Below, in pieces: positions 17,817-25,737 of a DNA stretch of 64,000 nt. The stretch is taken from contig CABJAW010000006.1 of assembly GCA_902363665.1 (NCBI GenBank), positions 1-64,000 of the forward strand, written 5' to 3'. This DNA is from Lachnospiraceae bacterium. Lineage in GTDB: Bacteria; Bacillota; Clostridia; Lachnospirales; Lachnospiraceae. How positions within the stretch are numbered: the first letter of the stretch is position 1; the number at the start of each line of letters is the position of its first letter. The notes beneath the pieces are model-generated. The model made no database searches. It saw only the letters and a list, made by a program, of their open reading frames with translations, and had not been told where the DNA came from. Both the position numbers and the translations under genes were made by a program.

Positions 17817-18677
17817 ATGTTTGGAAAAGAAAAGTACAAAGCGATTAATGAAAAACTGAATCGCAGATTTGAAGAAAAAAAAGTGCTGATCGCAGTTCAT
17901 CGAGGCGTATGGTGCGGAAATATCATTGAAAACACGATAGAAGCATACGATGCCTGCAGAGCAATGGGAGCGGATCTTTTTGAGTGTGACCTGTCTGAGA
18001 CAACAGACGGAGTTCTGTATATGTTTCATGACGGAGGAGAGTGGAGAGTTCTCGGAAAAGATCAGAGTATTTTAAGCATGTCGTCAGAAGAAGTGGACAG
18101 TCTGATGTGCAGAAATGGTCTCGGAGAGCCGAGCGGTAGATATCTGCAGCGCTTTGAACAGCTTCTTGAGCATTATACAAACGGGGAACTGTTCAATGTG
18201 GATCGTTCCTGGCCGTCTCTTGCGAAACTGGATGAGATAATGCAGAAATATCCGCATGCGATCTCGCAGGCAGTGATCAAAACGCCGGTAAAAGAGGAAT
18301 ATCTGGAATTTTTCCAGAACTGTCCGAATAAATATATGTACATGCCGATCGCTTACAATATGGAGGAAGTTAAGAAGGTACTGTCGTATCCGGACATTAA
18401 TGTAGTCGGTGTGGAGGCGATTCTTTCTTCTGAAGATACAGATCTGTTCCGGGATGAAAGCATTGCGTGGATTCATGAGCAGGGGCTTTATTACTGGGCA
18501 AATGTGATCACACTTGGAAATAAGCCGGGACACCGACTTTATGCAGGATATGAGGACGATGTGGCACTGACGAAAGGACCGGAAGCGTCCTGGGGCAAGC
18601 TGATTGATAAGGGAATCGATATCCTTCAGACGGACTGGCCGTATCAGCTGAACCAGTTCAGAAAAGAAAAAGTATGA
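17817..18677 (+). CDS. Glycerophosphodiester phosphodiesterase family protein
   Basis: A 286-residue GDPD TIM barrel. The catalytic signature is complete: His28-Arg29 in AVHRG, Glu39-Asn40 in ENT, Glu56 and Asp58 in FECDLS, and His71 in MFHDGG. The family hydrolyses glycerophosphodiesters to glycerol 3-phosphate and an alcohol. There is no signal peptide, so it acts in the cytoplasm, presumably on the compound brought in by the importer upstream. A ribosome site AGGAGG lies seven to ten bases before the start. It is separated from the permease gene by 154 bases including a repeat, so a separate transcript is possible. Confidence 0.9.
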   Translation: MFGKEKYKAINEKLNRRFEEKKVLIAVHRGVWCGNIIENTIEAYDACRAMGADLFECDLSETTDGVLYMFHDGGEWRVLGKDQSILSMSSEEVDSLMCRNGLGEPSGRYLQRFEQLLEHYTNGELFNVDRSWPSLAKLDEIMQKYPHAISQAVIKTPVKEEYLEFFQNCPNKYMYMPIAYNMEEVKKVLSYPDINVVGVEAILSSEDTDLFRDESIAWIHEQGLYYWANVITLGNKPGHRLYAGYEDDVALTKGPEASWGKLIDKGIDILQTDWPYQLNQFRKEKV

Positions 18678-19351
18678 TTGCAGCACGTGAACTGACCGCA
18701 GCCGGAATATGGATCCGTATTCTGGCTGCGGTTTTCTTTGGAGGAATACTTGGAATTGAACGGGGAATGAAAAATCGTCCGGCTGGTTTACGTACCTATA
18801 TGCTGGTTTGCATCGGCTCCTGCGTGGTGATGCTTGTGAATCAGTACATATATCAGGTCTATCATACAGGGGATCCGGGGCGTATGGGAGCGCAGGTAAT
18901 CAGTGGAATCGGATTTCTTGGTGCCGGTACGATTATCGTGACGCCACATAATCAGATCAGAGGTCTTACAACAGCAGCCGGACTGTGGGCAGTGGCCTGC
19001 GTGGGTCTGGCGCTGGGGCTCGGACTATATGAGATTGCGCTGGCAGGAGGCGTGGCTATATTTTTTGCACTCAGTCTGCTTGAAAAACTGGATTTCTCGA
19101 TACGCCAGAATGCGCGGACTCTGGATGCATACATCGAGCTGGATCGAAAGATACCAATACATCAGTTTATAAAAAATATGCGCGATCTGGATCTTGAGAT
19201 CAGCAATCTGCAGCTGGTGGGCGAGAATGATTATGCAGAAGAAACAATTCCGTTTACGGTAACGGTAAAGTCAAAGAAAAAATTCGACCATGATGTTATG
19301 ATGCGAACCCTGCGAAGAGTCGAGGGAGTAAGGTATATCGAGGAATTGTAG
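18674..19351 (+). CDS. MgtC/SapB-family membrane protein
   Basis: A 225-residue protein with four or five N-terminal transmembrane helices carrying the MgtC family motifs GGILGIERGMKNRPAGLRTYMLVCIGS (within 23-49) and GIGFLGAGTI. The C-terminal 90 residues are a soluble ACT-like domain. Family members affect membrane potential, magnesium or phosphate homeostasis and virulence in other bacteria; the role here is not known. Its ATG overlaps the GDPD stop by four bases (ATGA), so the two are translationally coupled. A strong terminator follows. Confidence 0.9.
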   Translation: MIAARELTAAGIWIRILAAVFFGGILGIERGMKNRPAGLRTYMLVCIGSCVVMLVNQYIYQVYHTGDPGRMGAQVISGIGFLGAGTIIVTPHNQIRGLTTAAGLWAVACVGLALGLGLYEIALAGGVAIFFALSLLEKLDFSIRQNARTLDAYIELDRKIPIHQFIKNMRDLDLEISNLQLVGENDYAEETIPFTVTVKSKKKFDHDVMMRTLRRVEGVRYIEEL

Positions 19352-19384
19352 GAGAATAGGTAAAAAATACTGCAAGATAAGTAA

Positions 19385-19433
19385 AAAGCCTCCACATACA
19401 GGCCAGAAAAAATCCTGTATATGGAGGCTTTGC
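19385..19433 (+). terminator. Terminator of the GDPD-MgtC unit
   Basis: AAGCCTCCACATACAGG (19386-19402) pairs with CCTGTATATGGAGGCTT (19414-19430), with one G-U/A-C disturbance in the middle. A and T runs lie on both sides. Confidence 0.85.
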
Positions 19434-19435
19434 GT

Positions 19436-19482
19436 TTTAACCGAGTCAGGCAAGTGGCGAAGCGGATTGCGAATATACGCCG
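19436..19482 (+). repeat. Dispersed palindromic repeat with CGAGTCAGG lead, copy 4
   Basis: TTTAACCGAGTCAGGCAAGT leads into GGCGAAGCGGATTGCGAATA. It fills the gap between the MgtC terminator and the stop of the minus-strand gene at 19489. Confidence 0.75.
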
Positions 19483-19488
19483 ACCGAT

Positions 19489-19965
19489 TTATCCAATCAT
19501 AGCTCCGATTGCACCAAACAGTCCTGCGCTTGCAGCGCCCATGATGATGCCGGCCAGAAGTACGCCAAGCAGCACAGCGAGTACGCTGGACTTGAAATCC
19601 ATATCGAGCAGACTTGCGGCGAGTGTACCGGTCCATGCGCCCGTACCAGGAAGCGGGATGCCGACAAAAAGCATCAGCGCAACAAAAAGTCCTTTGCCTG
19701 CTGTAGCCTGCAGCTTTTTGCCGCCCTTTTCTCCCTTTTCAAGACAGAAAGTAAAGAATTTTCCGATGACTGGTTTGTCCTTTCCCCATACGAGGATTTT
19801 GCGGGCAAAGAGATAAATAAACGGTACCGGAATCATATTGCCGATGATTGCAATGATGTAAGCCTGGGAAAGCGGAATGCCAAATCCGACGGCATAGGGA
19901 ATCGCTCCTCTCAGCTCGATGAGCGGAACCATGGATATCAGAAATACGATCAAATAATTTTGCAT
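19489..19965 (-). CDS. Small multi-drug export protein family (COG2426)
   Basis: A 158-residue membrane protein with about four hydrophobic helices (LIVFLISMVPLIELRGAIPY, AYIIAIIGNMIPVPFIYLF, LFVALMLFVGIPLPGTGAW, LGVLLAGIIMGAASAGLFG). The motif ELRGAIPY and the PLPGTGAW segment are typical of the family. Despite the name, transport has not been firmly shown for it. The start at 19965 is set by AAAGGAG seven bases upstream; the frame continues upstream without another good start. It stands alone on the minus strand. Confidence 0.85.
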   Translation of the reverse strand: MQNYLIVFLISMVPLIELRGAIPYAVGFGIPLSQAYIIAIIGNMIPVPFIYLFARKILVWGKDKPVIGKFFTFCLEKGEKGGKKLQATAGKGLFVALMLFVGIPLPGTGAWTGTLAASLLDMDFKSSVLAVLLGVLLAGIIMGAASAGLFGAIGAMIG

Positions 19966-20197
19966 GTGAATTCTCCTTTTAAAATGATAATAACGATTCG
20001 CAGACAATTTTCTATTATATATGAAAAAAGGGCGAAGGAACAGTCCTATTTTTGCTAAAATTAAAAAACGGCATTTTGACCAAAGCGGGACAGGCTTATT
20101 CCGGATAAGGTTATGAATGTCCGCTTTACTGTCTTCCTGGGCAGAAGAAAAAGAATATAAAACCGGGCATAATGAGAAAAAAGAGTTGAAAAGTATC

Positions 20198-20226
20198 TTG
20201 ACAAATACCATTAGGGGGTATATATT
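20198..20226 (+). promoter_or_regulatory. Promoter of csoR-copA
   Basis: A perfect -35 TTGACA (20198-20203), a 17-base spacer and TATATT (20221-20226). Confidence 0.85.
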
Positions 20227-20255
20227 GTACATTGTAAGATACGGGATGGGGGTAT
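20205..20255 (+). promoter_or_regulatory. Two CsoR-type operator sites
   Basis: ATACCATTAGGGGGTAT (20205-20221) lies between the -35 and -10. ATACGGGATGGGGGTAT (20239-20255) lies just after the start point. Both are G-rich pseudo-palindromes framed by ATAC and GTAT, as are known CsoR boxes. Copper-free CsoR bound here would block the promoter. Confidence 0.7.
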
Positions 20256-20271
20256 ATGAACGCGGAACTGT

Positions 20272-20378
20272 ATTTAACCGAGTCAGGAAAGTAGCGAAGC
20301 GGATTGTGAATATCCGCTTTAACCGAGTCAAGCAAGTCCCCTGCGTGGCTGCGAATATCCGCTTTGACTTGAGTCAGA
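20272..20378 (+). repeat. Dispersed palindromic repeats, copies 5 and 6, in the csoR leader
   Basis: Two tandem, partly decayed units of ACCGAGTCAGG...GCGGATTGTGAATATCCGCTTT lie between the copper operators and the csoR ribosome site. The leader RNA of the copper operon therefore carries at least one strong hairpin. The 430-base gap 19966-20395 otherwise holds only the promoter and operators. Confidence 0.75.
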
Positions 20379-20395
20379 AAAACAGGAGGGATCCA

Positions 20396-20761
20396 ATGGA
20401 AAATAAAAAAGACAAAATTACAGAAGTGTCGGAAAAAAAGGAAGATGCAGCAGTGCAGGAATCGTGCTGCTGTCAGTGCAGCCATAAGACAAAGGAGCGC
20501 TCGGAAAAGGAGTACCGCGACCTGATGAACCGCCTGAAACGGATTGAGGGTCAGGTGAGGGGCATTCAGGGGATGCTGGAGAAGGATGCATACTGTACGG
20601 ATATTCTGGTGCAGGTGGCGGCGGTAAATGCAGCGCTCAACAGCTTTAACCGTGTACTGCTTACCAATCATCTGCATACCTGTGTGGCCGAAAATGTGCG
20701 TGCCGGCAATGATGAGGTGCTCGATGAGCTGGCAGGTGTGCTTCAGAAGCTGATGAAATGA
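20396..20761 (+). CDS. csoR: CsoR-family copper-sensing repressor
   Basis: A 121-residue all-helical repressor. The copper ligands of the family are present: Cys67 (AYCTDIL), His92 and Cys96 (NHLHTCV). The DNA-contact region RLKRIEGQVRGIQ is conserved. The start follows AGGAGGG. An N-terminal extension of about 35 residues is charged and carries a cysteine cluster C24-C25-C26-C28-H30, absent from standard CsoR; it may bind extra metal. Copper binding should release the two operators upstream and induce copA, which follows 15 bases downstream. Confidence 0.9.
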   Translation: MENKKDKITEVSEKKEDAAVQESCCCQCSHKTKERSEKEYRDLMNRLKRIEGQVRGIQGMLEKDAYCTDILVQVAAVNAALNSFNRVLLTNHLHTCVAENVRAGNDEVLDELAGVLQKLMK

Positions 20762-20776
20762 CAGGAGGAATACCGA

Positions 20777-23434
20777 ATGGAACAATATAATGTAACCGGA
20801 ATGAGCTGTGCAGCATGCTCGGCCCGTGTAGAAAAAGCGGTATCGAAAGTGGAAGGCGTGACGAGCTGTTCGGTCAGTCTGCTTACAAATTCAATGGGAG
20901 TTGAGGGAACAGCAGCGCCGGAGGCAGTGATCGGGGCGGTCGAGGAGGCCGGATACGGCGCTTCCTTAAAAGGAGCTCATATAAAGGAAAGCGGAAGTGC
21001 CGGAGCATCGATGGAAGAATATGAGGAGATGCTGAAGGATAAGACAACACCGGTTCTGAAAAAACGGCTGATCGCATCCCTGGTACTGCTTATTCCGCTG
21101 ATGTATGTGTCGATGGGCCATATGATGTGGAACTGGCCGCTGCCACATTTCTTTGACGGAAACCATGTGTCGATGGGCCTTGTACAGCTGCTTTTCACGA
21201 CAGCAATCATGGTGATCAACCAGAAATTTTTTATCAGTGGTTTTAAGAGTCTGCTGCACGGTGCTCCGAACATGGATACTCTGGTGGCACTCGGTTCAAC
21301 CGCATCCTACGGATACAGCGTGTATGCGCTCTTTGCAATGACACATGCACAGATGCTCGGAGATATGGATGGGGTTATGGGGTATATGCATGAGTTTTAC
21401 TTTGAGTCCGCAGCGATGATCCTGACGCTGATCACAGTGGGAAAAATGCTGGAGGCGCACTCAAAGGGAAAAACGACAGATGCCTTAAAAGGTTTGATGA
21501 AGCTGGCACCGAAAACGGCAACGGTCCTGAGGAACGGAGCAGAAGTACAGGTTGGCATTTTAGAGGTAAAAAAAGGTGATCATTTTGTGGTACGTCCGGG
21601 TGAAAATATACCCGTGGATGGTATCGTGTTCGATGGAAACAGTGCGGTAAACGAGTCAGCACTGACTGGTGAGAGCGTTCCGGTTGATAAGGCAAAAGGG
21701 GATACAGTTTCCGCGGCGACCTTAAACCAGTCTGGTTTTCTGACCTGTGAAGCAACGCGCGTCGGAGAGGACACAACACTTTCTCAGATTATTCAGATGG
21801 TCAGTGATGCGGCTGCGACAAAAGCACCGATCGCAAAAATCGCGGACAAGGTTTCCGGTGTCTTTGTTCCGACGGTTATCGCCATTGCGCTTGTGACGAT
21901 CGCAGTGTGGCTGCTGGCGGGAGAGAGCATTGGATTTGCGCTCGCACGCGGTATTTCCGTACTGGTCATCAGCTGCCCGTGTGCACTTGGTCTGGCGACA
22001 CCGGTGGCGATCATGGTTGGAAACGGAATGGGTGCGAAGAACGGCATCATGTTCAAGACAGCGGTATCGCTGGAAAATGCAGGAAAGACGGAGATTGTAG
22101 CACTGGATAAGACCGGTACGATCACAAGCGGCGAACCGAGGGTGACGGATGTGCTTCCTGCTGCTGGTGTATCCAAAGAGGAGCTGACAGAGGCAGCGTT
22201 TGCACTGGAGCAGAAGAGCGAACATCCGCTGGCAAAAGCAATCGTGGCTTATGGCACGGAACGCGGCAGAAAACCGCAGGAAGTGGCAGAGTTTGAGGCG
22301 GTTCCGGGCAATGGCCTGACCGGCGTGTGCAATGGGAAATTTTTAGCAGGCGGCAACCGGGCATTTATTGAGAAAAAGACGGCAGGCGGATCGAAAGAGG
22401 CGGAGGAGCTTTACCGTCAATCAGAGGAGCTTGCAAATCAGGGAAAGACACCACTGTATTTTTGTGCGGATGGAAAACTGCTCGGTGTGATCGCGGTAGC
22501 GGATGTCATCAAGGAAGACAGTCCTCGGGCAGTCCGTGAACTGCAGAACATGGGGATTCGTGTCGTGATGCTGACGGGTGATAATGAGCGCACGGCAAAA
22601 GCGATCGGTGCGCAGGCCGGTGTGGATGAAGTCATCGCGGGCGTCCTGCCGGATGGAAAAGAGGCAGTGATTCGCAGACTGAAGGAGCAGGGCCGTACGG
22701 CGATGGTCGGAGATGGAATTAATGATGCTCCGGCACTGACGAGAGCGGATCTTGGAATTGCCATCGGTGCCGGTACCGATATCGCAATCGATGCGGCAGA
22801 TGTTGTATTGATGAAGAGCCGGTTAAGTGATGTACCGGCAGCAGTCCGCTTAAGCCGTGCAACACTTAGGAACATTCATGAAAACCTGTTCTGGGCTTTC
22901 TTCTACAACGTGATTGGGATTCCGCTTGCGGCAGGCATCTGGTATCCGATCTTTGGCTGGAAGCTGAATCCGATGTTTGGAGCAGCTGCCATGAGTTTAT
23001 CCAGCTTTTGCGTGGTAACGAATGCGCTGAGACTGAATCTGTTCCAGCTCTACGATGCCCGTAAAGATAAAAAGCATGCGGCAAAGCACAGTAAAACGAC
23101 GATCGGAAGCCAGAAAGAGAGTTCTGAAAACGATACGGACGGATCTGAGACTGCGCCGGAAAACAAAAAAGAAAAGGAGACAAAAACAATGGAAAAGACA
23201 ATGGAAAAGACAATGGAAAAGACAATGGAAAAGACAATGGAAATCAAAGGAATGATGTGTGGACACTGCGAGGCAAGAGTGAAAAAAACGCTGGAAGCGA
23301 TAGCAGGTGTGGAAGAAGCAGCAGTCAGCCATGAAAAAGGAACCGCAGTCGTAAAGCTGAGTGCGGAAGTGGCAGATGATGTGCTGAAGCAGGCAGTGGA
23401 AGCGCAGGATTATGAGGTAACTGCAATCCACTGA
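20777..23434 (+). CDS. copA: Copper-exporting P1B-type ATPase with N- and C-terminal heavy-metal domains
   Basis: An 885-residue P-type ATPase that pumps Cu(I) out of the cell. The N-terminal metal domain has MSCAACS (Cys11, Cys14). Eight membrane helices follow, with the transport site CPC (Cys400, Cys402). The TGES actuator loop, the phosphorylation site DKTGT (Asp444), the SEHPL nucleotide motif and [10 protein letters not shown] are all present. After a charged linker (about 770-804) come four MEKT repeats and a second metal domain with [10 protein letters not shown]. That C-terminal module looks like a complete CopZ chaperone fused in frame, which is unusual because extra metal domains are normally N-terminal. 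It is co-transcribed with csoR. Confidence 0.95.
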   Translation: MEQYNVTGMSCAACSARVEKAVSKVEGVTSCSVSLLTNSMGVEGTAAPEAVIGAVEEAGYGASLKGAHIKESGSAGASMEEYEEMLKDKTTPVLKKRLIASLVLLIPLMYVSMGHMMWNWPLPHFFDGNHVSMGLVQLLFTTAIMVINQKFFISGFKSLLHGAPNMDTLVALGSTASYGYSVYALFAMTHAQMLGDMDGVMGYMHEFYFESAAMILTLITVGKMLEAHSKGKTTDALKGLMKLAPKTATVLRNGAEVQVGILEVKKGDHFVVRPGENIPVDGIVFDGNSAVNESALTGESVPVDKAKGDTVSAATLNQSGFLTCEATRVGEDTTLSQIIQMVSDAAATKAPIAKIADKVSGVFVPTVIAIALVTIAVWLLAGESIGFALARGISVLVISCPCALGLATPVAIMVGNGMGAKNGIMFKTAVSLENAGKTEIVALDKTGTITSGEPRVTDVLPAAGVSKEELTEAAFALEQKSEHPLAKAIVAYGTERGRKPQEVAEFEAVPGNGLTGVCNGKFLAGGNRAFIEKKTAGGSKEAEELYRQSEELANQGKTPLYFCADGKLLGVIAVADVIKEDSPRAVRELQNMGIRVVMLTGDNERTAKAIGAQAGVDEVIAGVLPDGKEAVIRRLKEQGRTAMVGDGINDAPALTRADLGIAIGAGTDIAIDAADVVLMKSRLSDVPAAVRLSRATLRNIHENLFWAFFYNVIGIPLAAGIWYPIFGWKLNPMFGAAAMSLSSFCVVTNALRLNLFQLYDARKDKKHAAKHSKTTIGSQKESSENDTDGSETAPENKKEKETKTMEKTMEKTMEKTMEKTMEIKGMMCGHCEARVKKTLEAIAGVEEAAVSHEKGTAVVKLSAEVADDVLKQAVEAQDYEVTAIH
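23189..23240 (+). repeat. Tandem 12-bp repeat in copA
   Basis: ATGGAAAAGACA is repeated four times without change, followed by ATGGAAATC. It encodes the repeated tetrapeptide MEKT. Perfect identity suggests recent slippage expansion. Confidence 0.95.
23189..23434 (+). CDS. Possible internally initiated CopZ-like copper chaperone inside copA
   Basis: An in-frame internal product of 81 residues or fewer. AAGGAGA (GGAG at 23176-23179) stands nine bases before the ATG at 23189, a textbook ribosome site inside the copA frame. Four further in-frame ATGs follow at 23201, 23213, 23225 and 23237. The product is a single heavy-metal domain ([22 protein letters not shown] starts it, with CGHC as ligand pair) of the usual 70-residue CopZ size. 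Independent translation would give both a fused and a free chaperone from one gene. This is inferred from the start signals; an alternative is that copA and copZ were once separate genes whose boundary has been lost. Confidence 0.45.
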   Translation: MEKTMEKTMEKTMEKTMEIKGMMCGHCEARVKKTLEAIAGVEEAAVSHEKGTAVVKLSAEVADDVLKQAVEAQDYEVTAIH

Positions 23435-23482
23435 TCGGAAAGTATTATCATTTTCTAAAAAATCTGAATATTCAGTAAAAGA

Positions 23483-23514
23483 AACGGCGCGGTGCTTGAC
23501 GTGCCGTTTTTTTT
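23483..23514 (+). terminator. Terminator of the csoR-copA operon
   Basis: AACGGCGCG (23483-23491) pairs with CGTGCCGTT (23500-23508) with one G-U, followed by eight T residues. Confidence 0.9.
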
Positions 23515-23524
23515 GTACTTAAAT

Positions 23525-23580
23525 GGTAACTGTTCAGAGCAGGCAGCGAACGCGGATTGTGAATATCCGCTTTGGATTTG
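23525..23580 (+). repeat. MITE half-end joined to a dispersed palindrome, copy 7
   Basis: GGTAACTGTTCAGAGC at 23525-23540 equals the terminal inverted repeat of the 142-bp MITE, but no second end follows; it runs into CGAACGCGGATTGTGAATATCCGCTTT. A more decayed palindrome lies at 23640-23680. The gap 23435-23784 otherwise holds only the terminator and the left part of the IS607 element. Confidence 0.6.
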
Positions 23581-23784
23581 GCTTAGGATGGTTACTTTAA
23601 ATGAAATGGATGCGAGCTGCAGGTGATCTGCATTTGTCGGATTTCGTGAAAATATAGATTGTGAATGTCTGTTTTACACAGAAAAGAGGTTATTAACAGC
23701 TAAATATAAATTATAAAATCATACAAGTACATGTTGAGTTTTATAAAATATTAGGGTAGAATATTATTGAAAGGAGTTGATGCT

Positions 23785-24444
23785 TTGAGTAAATATTATT
23801 CTATACATGAATTTTCAAAAATTATAGGCGTATCTGCCCAGACATTACGAAATTGGGATGCCAATGGAAAACTTCATCCGCATCATACTACAGTAAGTGG
23901 ATATAGATATTACTCTGATGAGCAACTGAACCAGGTATTAAATGTAAAGCCTAAAAACCGCATTACGATTGGATATTGCCGTGTTTCCAGCCATAAACAA
24001 AAAGATGATCTGGAACGACAGATCGATAATGTGAAGACATATCTAATAGCAAAAGGACAGCCGTTTGAGATAATATATGATATTGGCTCCGGTATCAATT
24101 ACAAGAAAAAAGGGCTTCAGGAACTGATCAAACGGATCTCTCAAAATCAGGTTGAGAAGGTTGTTGTTTTATATAAAGACCGGCTTTTACGGTTTGGTTT
24201 CGAGTTAGTAGAATATATAGCTTCGCTTTATCATTGTGAGATAGAGATCATCGATAATACGGAAAGATCCGAACAGCAGGAACTTCTTGAAGATCTGGTT
24301 CAGATAATTACAGTATTTAGCTGTAAATTACAAGGAAAGCGAGCAAATAAAGCTAAGAAACTTATTCGGGAATTGATCCAGGAGGATACAGATGGTAAAA
24401 GCCATAAAAGTAATGCTGATACCAAACAATGTACAGAAAACTAA
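23785..24444 (+). CDS. tnpA: IS607-family serine recombinase TnpA
   Basis: A protein of 219 residues. The N-terminal 55 residues are a MerR-like helix-turn-helix (YSIHEFSKIIGVSAQTLRNW) and the rest is a small serine-recombinase catalytic domain (IGYCRVSSHKQ, catalytic Ser68; DRLLRFG). The start is placed at a TTG (23785) that follows AAGGAG by eight bases; an earlier in-frame TTG at 23767 precedes the ribosome site. It catalyses excision and insertion of the element with little target specificity. Its 3' end overlaps tnpB by 53 bases. Confidence 0.85.
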   Translation: MSKYYSIHEFSKIIGVSAQTLRNWDANGKLHPHHTTVSGYRYYSDEQLNQVLNVKPKNRITIGYCRVSSHKQKDDLERQIDNVKTYLIAKGQPFEIIYDIGSGINYKKKGLQELIKRISQNQVEKVVVLYKDRLLRFGFELVEYIASLYHCEIEIIDNTERSEQQELLEDLVQIITVFSCKLQGKRANKAKKLIRELIQEDTDGKSHKSNADTKQCTEN

Positions 24445-25561
24445 GATGTTTCAGTACGCAGGTGCTTCAAGATTTGCTTATAACTGGGCTTTGGCAATGG
24501 AAAAAGAAAACTATGAAAAAGGCGGCAGGTTCCTTTCAGATTCAGAACTCAGAAAGGAATTTACAAAGCTTAGACATTCTAATGAATATGCATGGTTATT
24601 GAATATTTCAAATAATGTAACAAAACAGGCGGTCAAAGATGCCTGCACTGCTTATAAGAACTTTTTCAAGGGTTTGCAAAAATTCCCGAGATTCAAGTCC
24701 AAAAAGAGATCCATGCCGAAGTTCTATCAGGACAACGTTAAGATACGATTCAGTAATACCCACGTTAAATTTGAAGGCTTTTCTTCTGGCAGGAAAGCAA
24801 ATAAACAAAAAATGAACTGGGTAAGACTTGCAGAACATGGACGTATTCCGACCGATGTTAAATATATGAATCCGAGAATATCCTTTGACGGATTGAACTG
24901 GTGGGTCAGTGTATGTGTGGAATTTCCTGACTGCAGGGAAACGCTTAATGATGACGGAGTCGGCATAGATTTGGGAATCAAAGATTTAGCTGTCTGTTCT
25001 GACGCTGTTAAGTATAAGAACATCAATAAGAGCCAGAAAGTAAAGAAACTGGAAAAACAGAAACGCAGATTACAGCGTAGTATTTCTCGTTCTTACGAGA
25101 AAAAGAAAAATAAGAAAGGGGAAAGTTACTGTAAAACAAATAATGTAATCAAAAAGGAAAAGCTTTTATTAAAACGGAATCACAGATTAACAAACATCCG
25201 TAAAAACTATTTGAATCAGGCCATATCGGAAATCGTAAATCGAAAACCAAGATTTATATGTATTGAAGATCTGAATGTCAGTGGAATGATGAAAAACAGA
25301 CATTTATCCAAAGCAGTTCAGGAACAGGGGTTTTTTAGGTTTAGAAAACAGCTCGAATACAAATGCAGCGATAAAGGGATCAAGCTTATTGTGGCTGACC
25401 GGTTTTATCCATCATCAAAGCTTTGCAGCTGTTGTGGGAACATCAAAAAAGATTTGAAGTTATCAGACAGAGTTTATAGATGTAAGTGTGGGAATATAAT
25501 AGATAGAGATTACCAGGCATCTATAAATCTTAAGGCTTATGGAAAAAGATTTGCAGGCTGA
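24392..25561 (+). CDS. tnpB: TnpB RNA-guided nuclease of the IS607 element
   Basis: A 389-residue protein of normal length. The RuvC triad is complete: Asp193 (GIDLGIKDLAV), Glu292 (FICIEDLNVSG) and Asp373 (DRDYQASIN). The zinc ribbon is present as C345SCC348 and C364KC366. The start ATG follows AGGAGG by seven bases, inside the 3' end of tnpA. TnpB cuts DNA matching a guide at the end of its omega-RNA and next to a short target motif, which favours retention of the element. All residues needed for activity are present. Confidence 0.92.
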   Translation: MVKAIKVMLIPNNVQKTKMFQYAGASRFAYNWALAMEKENYEKGGRFLSDSELRKEFTKLRHSNEYAWLLNISNNVTKQAVKDACTAYKNFFKGLQKFPRFKSKKRSMPKFYQDNVKIRFSNTHVKFEGFSSGRKANKQKMNWVRLAEHGRIPTDVKYMNPRISFDGLNWWVSVCVEFPDCRETLNDDGVGIDLGIKDLAVCSDAVKYKNINKSQKVKKLEKQKRRLQRSISRSYEKKKNKKGESYCKTNNVIKKEKLLLKRNHRLTNIRKNYLNQAISEIVNRKPRFICIEDLNVSGMMKNRHLSKAVQEQGFFRFRKQLEYKCSDKGIKLIVADRFYPSSKLCSCCGNIKKDLKLSDRVYRCKCGNIIDRDYQASINLKAYGKRFAG

Positions 25562-25720
25562 CACTGAAACGTTAATGCAAATATGTACGGATACGTTAGT
25601 CCGGAATTTACGCCTATGGAAAGTACAGGAACTTGTGAGTAGATTGATATTTATATCATCAAAAGCATACTCGTTGAAGTAGGAATGAAACATAGAAGTT
25701 TATAACTTTTTATAAGTTTT
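25562..25720 (+). ncRNA. Candidate omega-RNA tail of the IS607 element
   Basis: The region between the tnpB stop and dnaK2 has small hairpins (CGGA/TCCG near 25592-25610; GATAT/ATATC near 25646-25657) and ends in GTTGAAGTAGGAATGAAAC, reminiscent of TnpB guide-scaffold ends. The scaffold would normally also cover the last part of tnpB, and the guide would come from the flank before dnaK2. Boundaries are not certain. Confidence 0.35.
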
Positions 25721-25737
25721 CAGTAACGGATGAAAAA

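Larger units (their letters stand above)
23690..25725 (+). mobile_element. IS607-family insertion sequence (tnpA + tnpB), apparently intact
   Basis: A serine-recombinase transposase gene overlaps a full-length tnpB gene, the standard IS607 layout. Base composition drops to visibly AT-rich compared with the flanks (from about 23690), and returns at dnaK2 near 25735. IS607 elements make no target duplications and have no inverted repeats, so both ends are estimates to within about 30 bases. Confidence 0.7.

Noticed and set aside
25562..25737. CIRCE operator before the second dnaK
   Set aside because: No TTAGCACTC or GAGTGCTAA is present in this gap.
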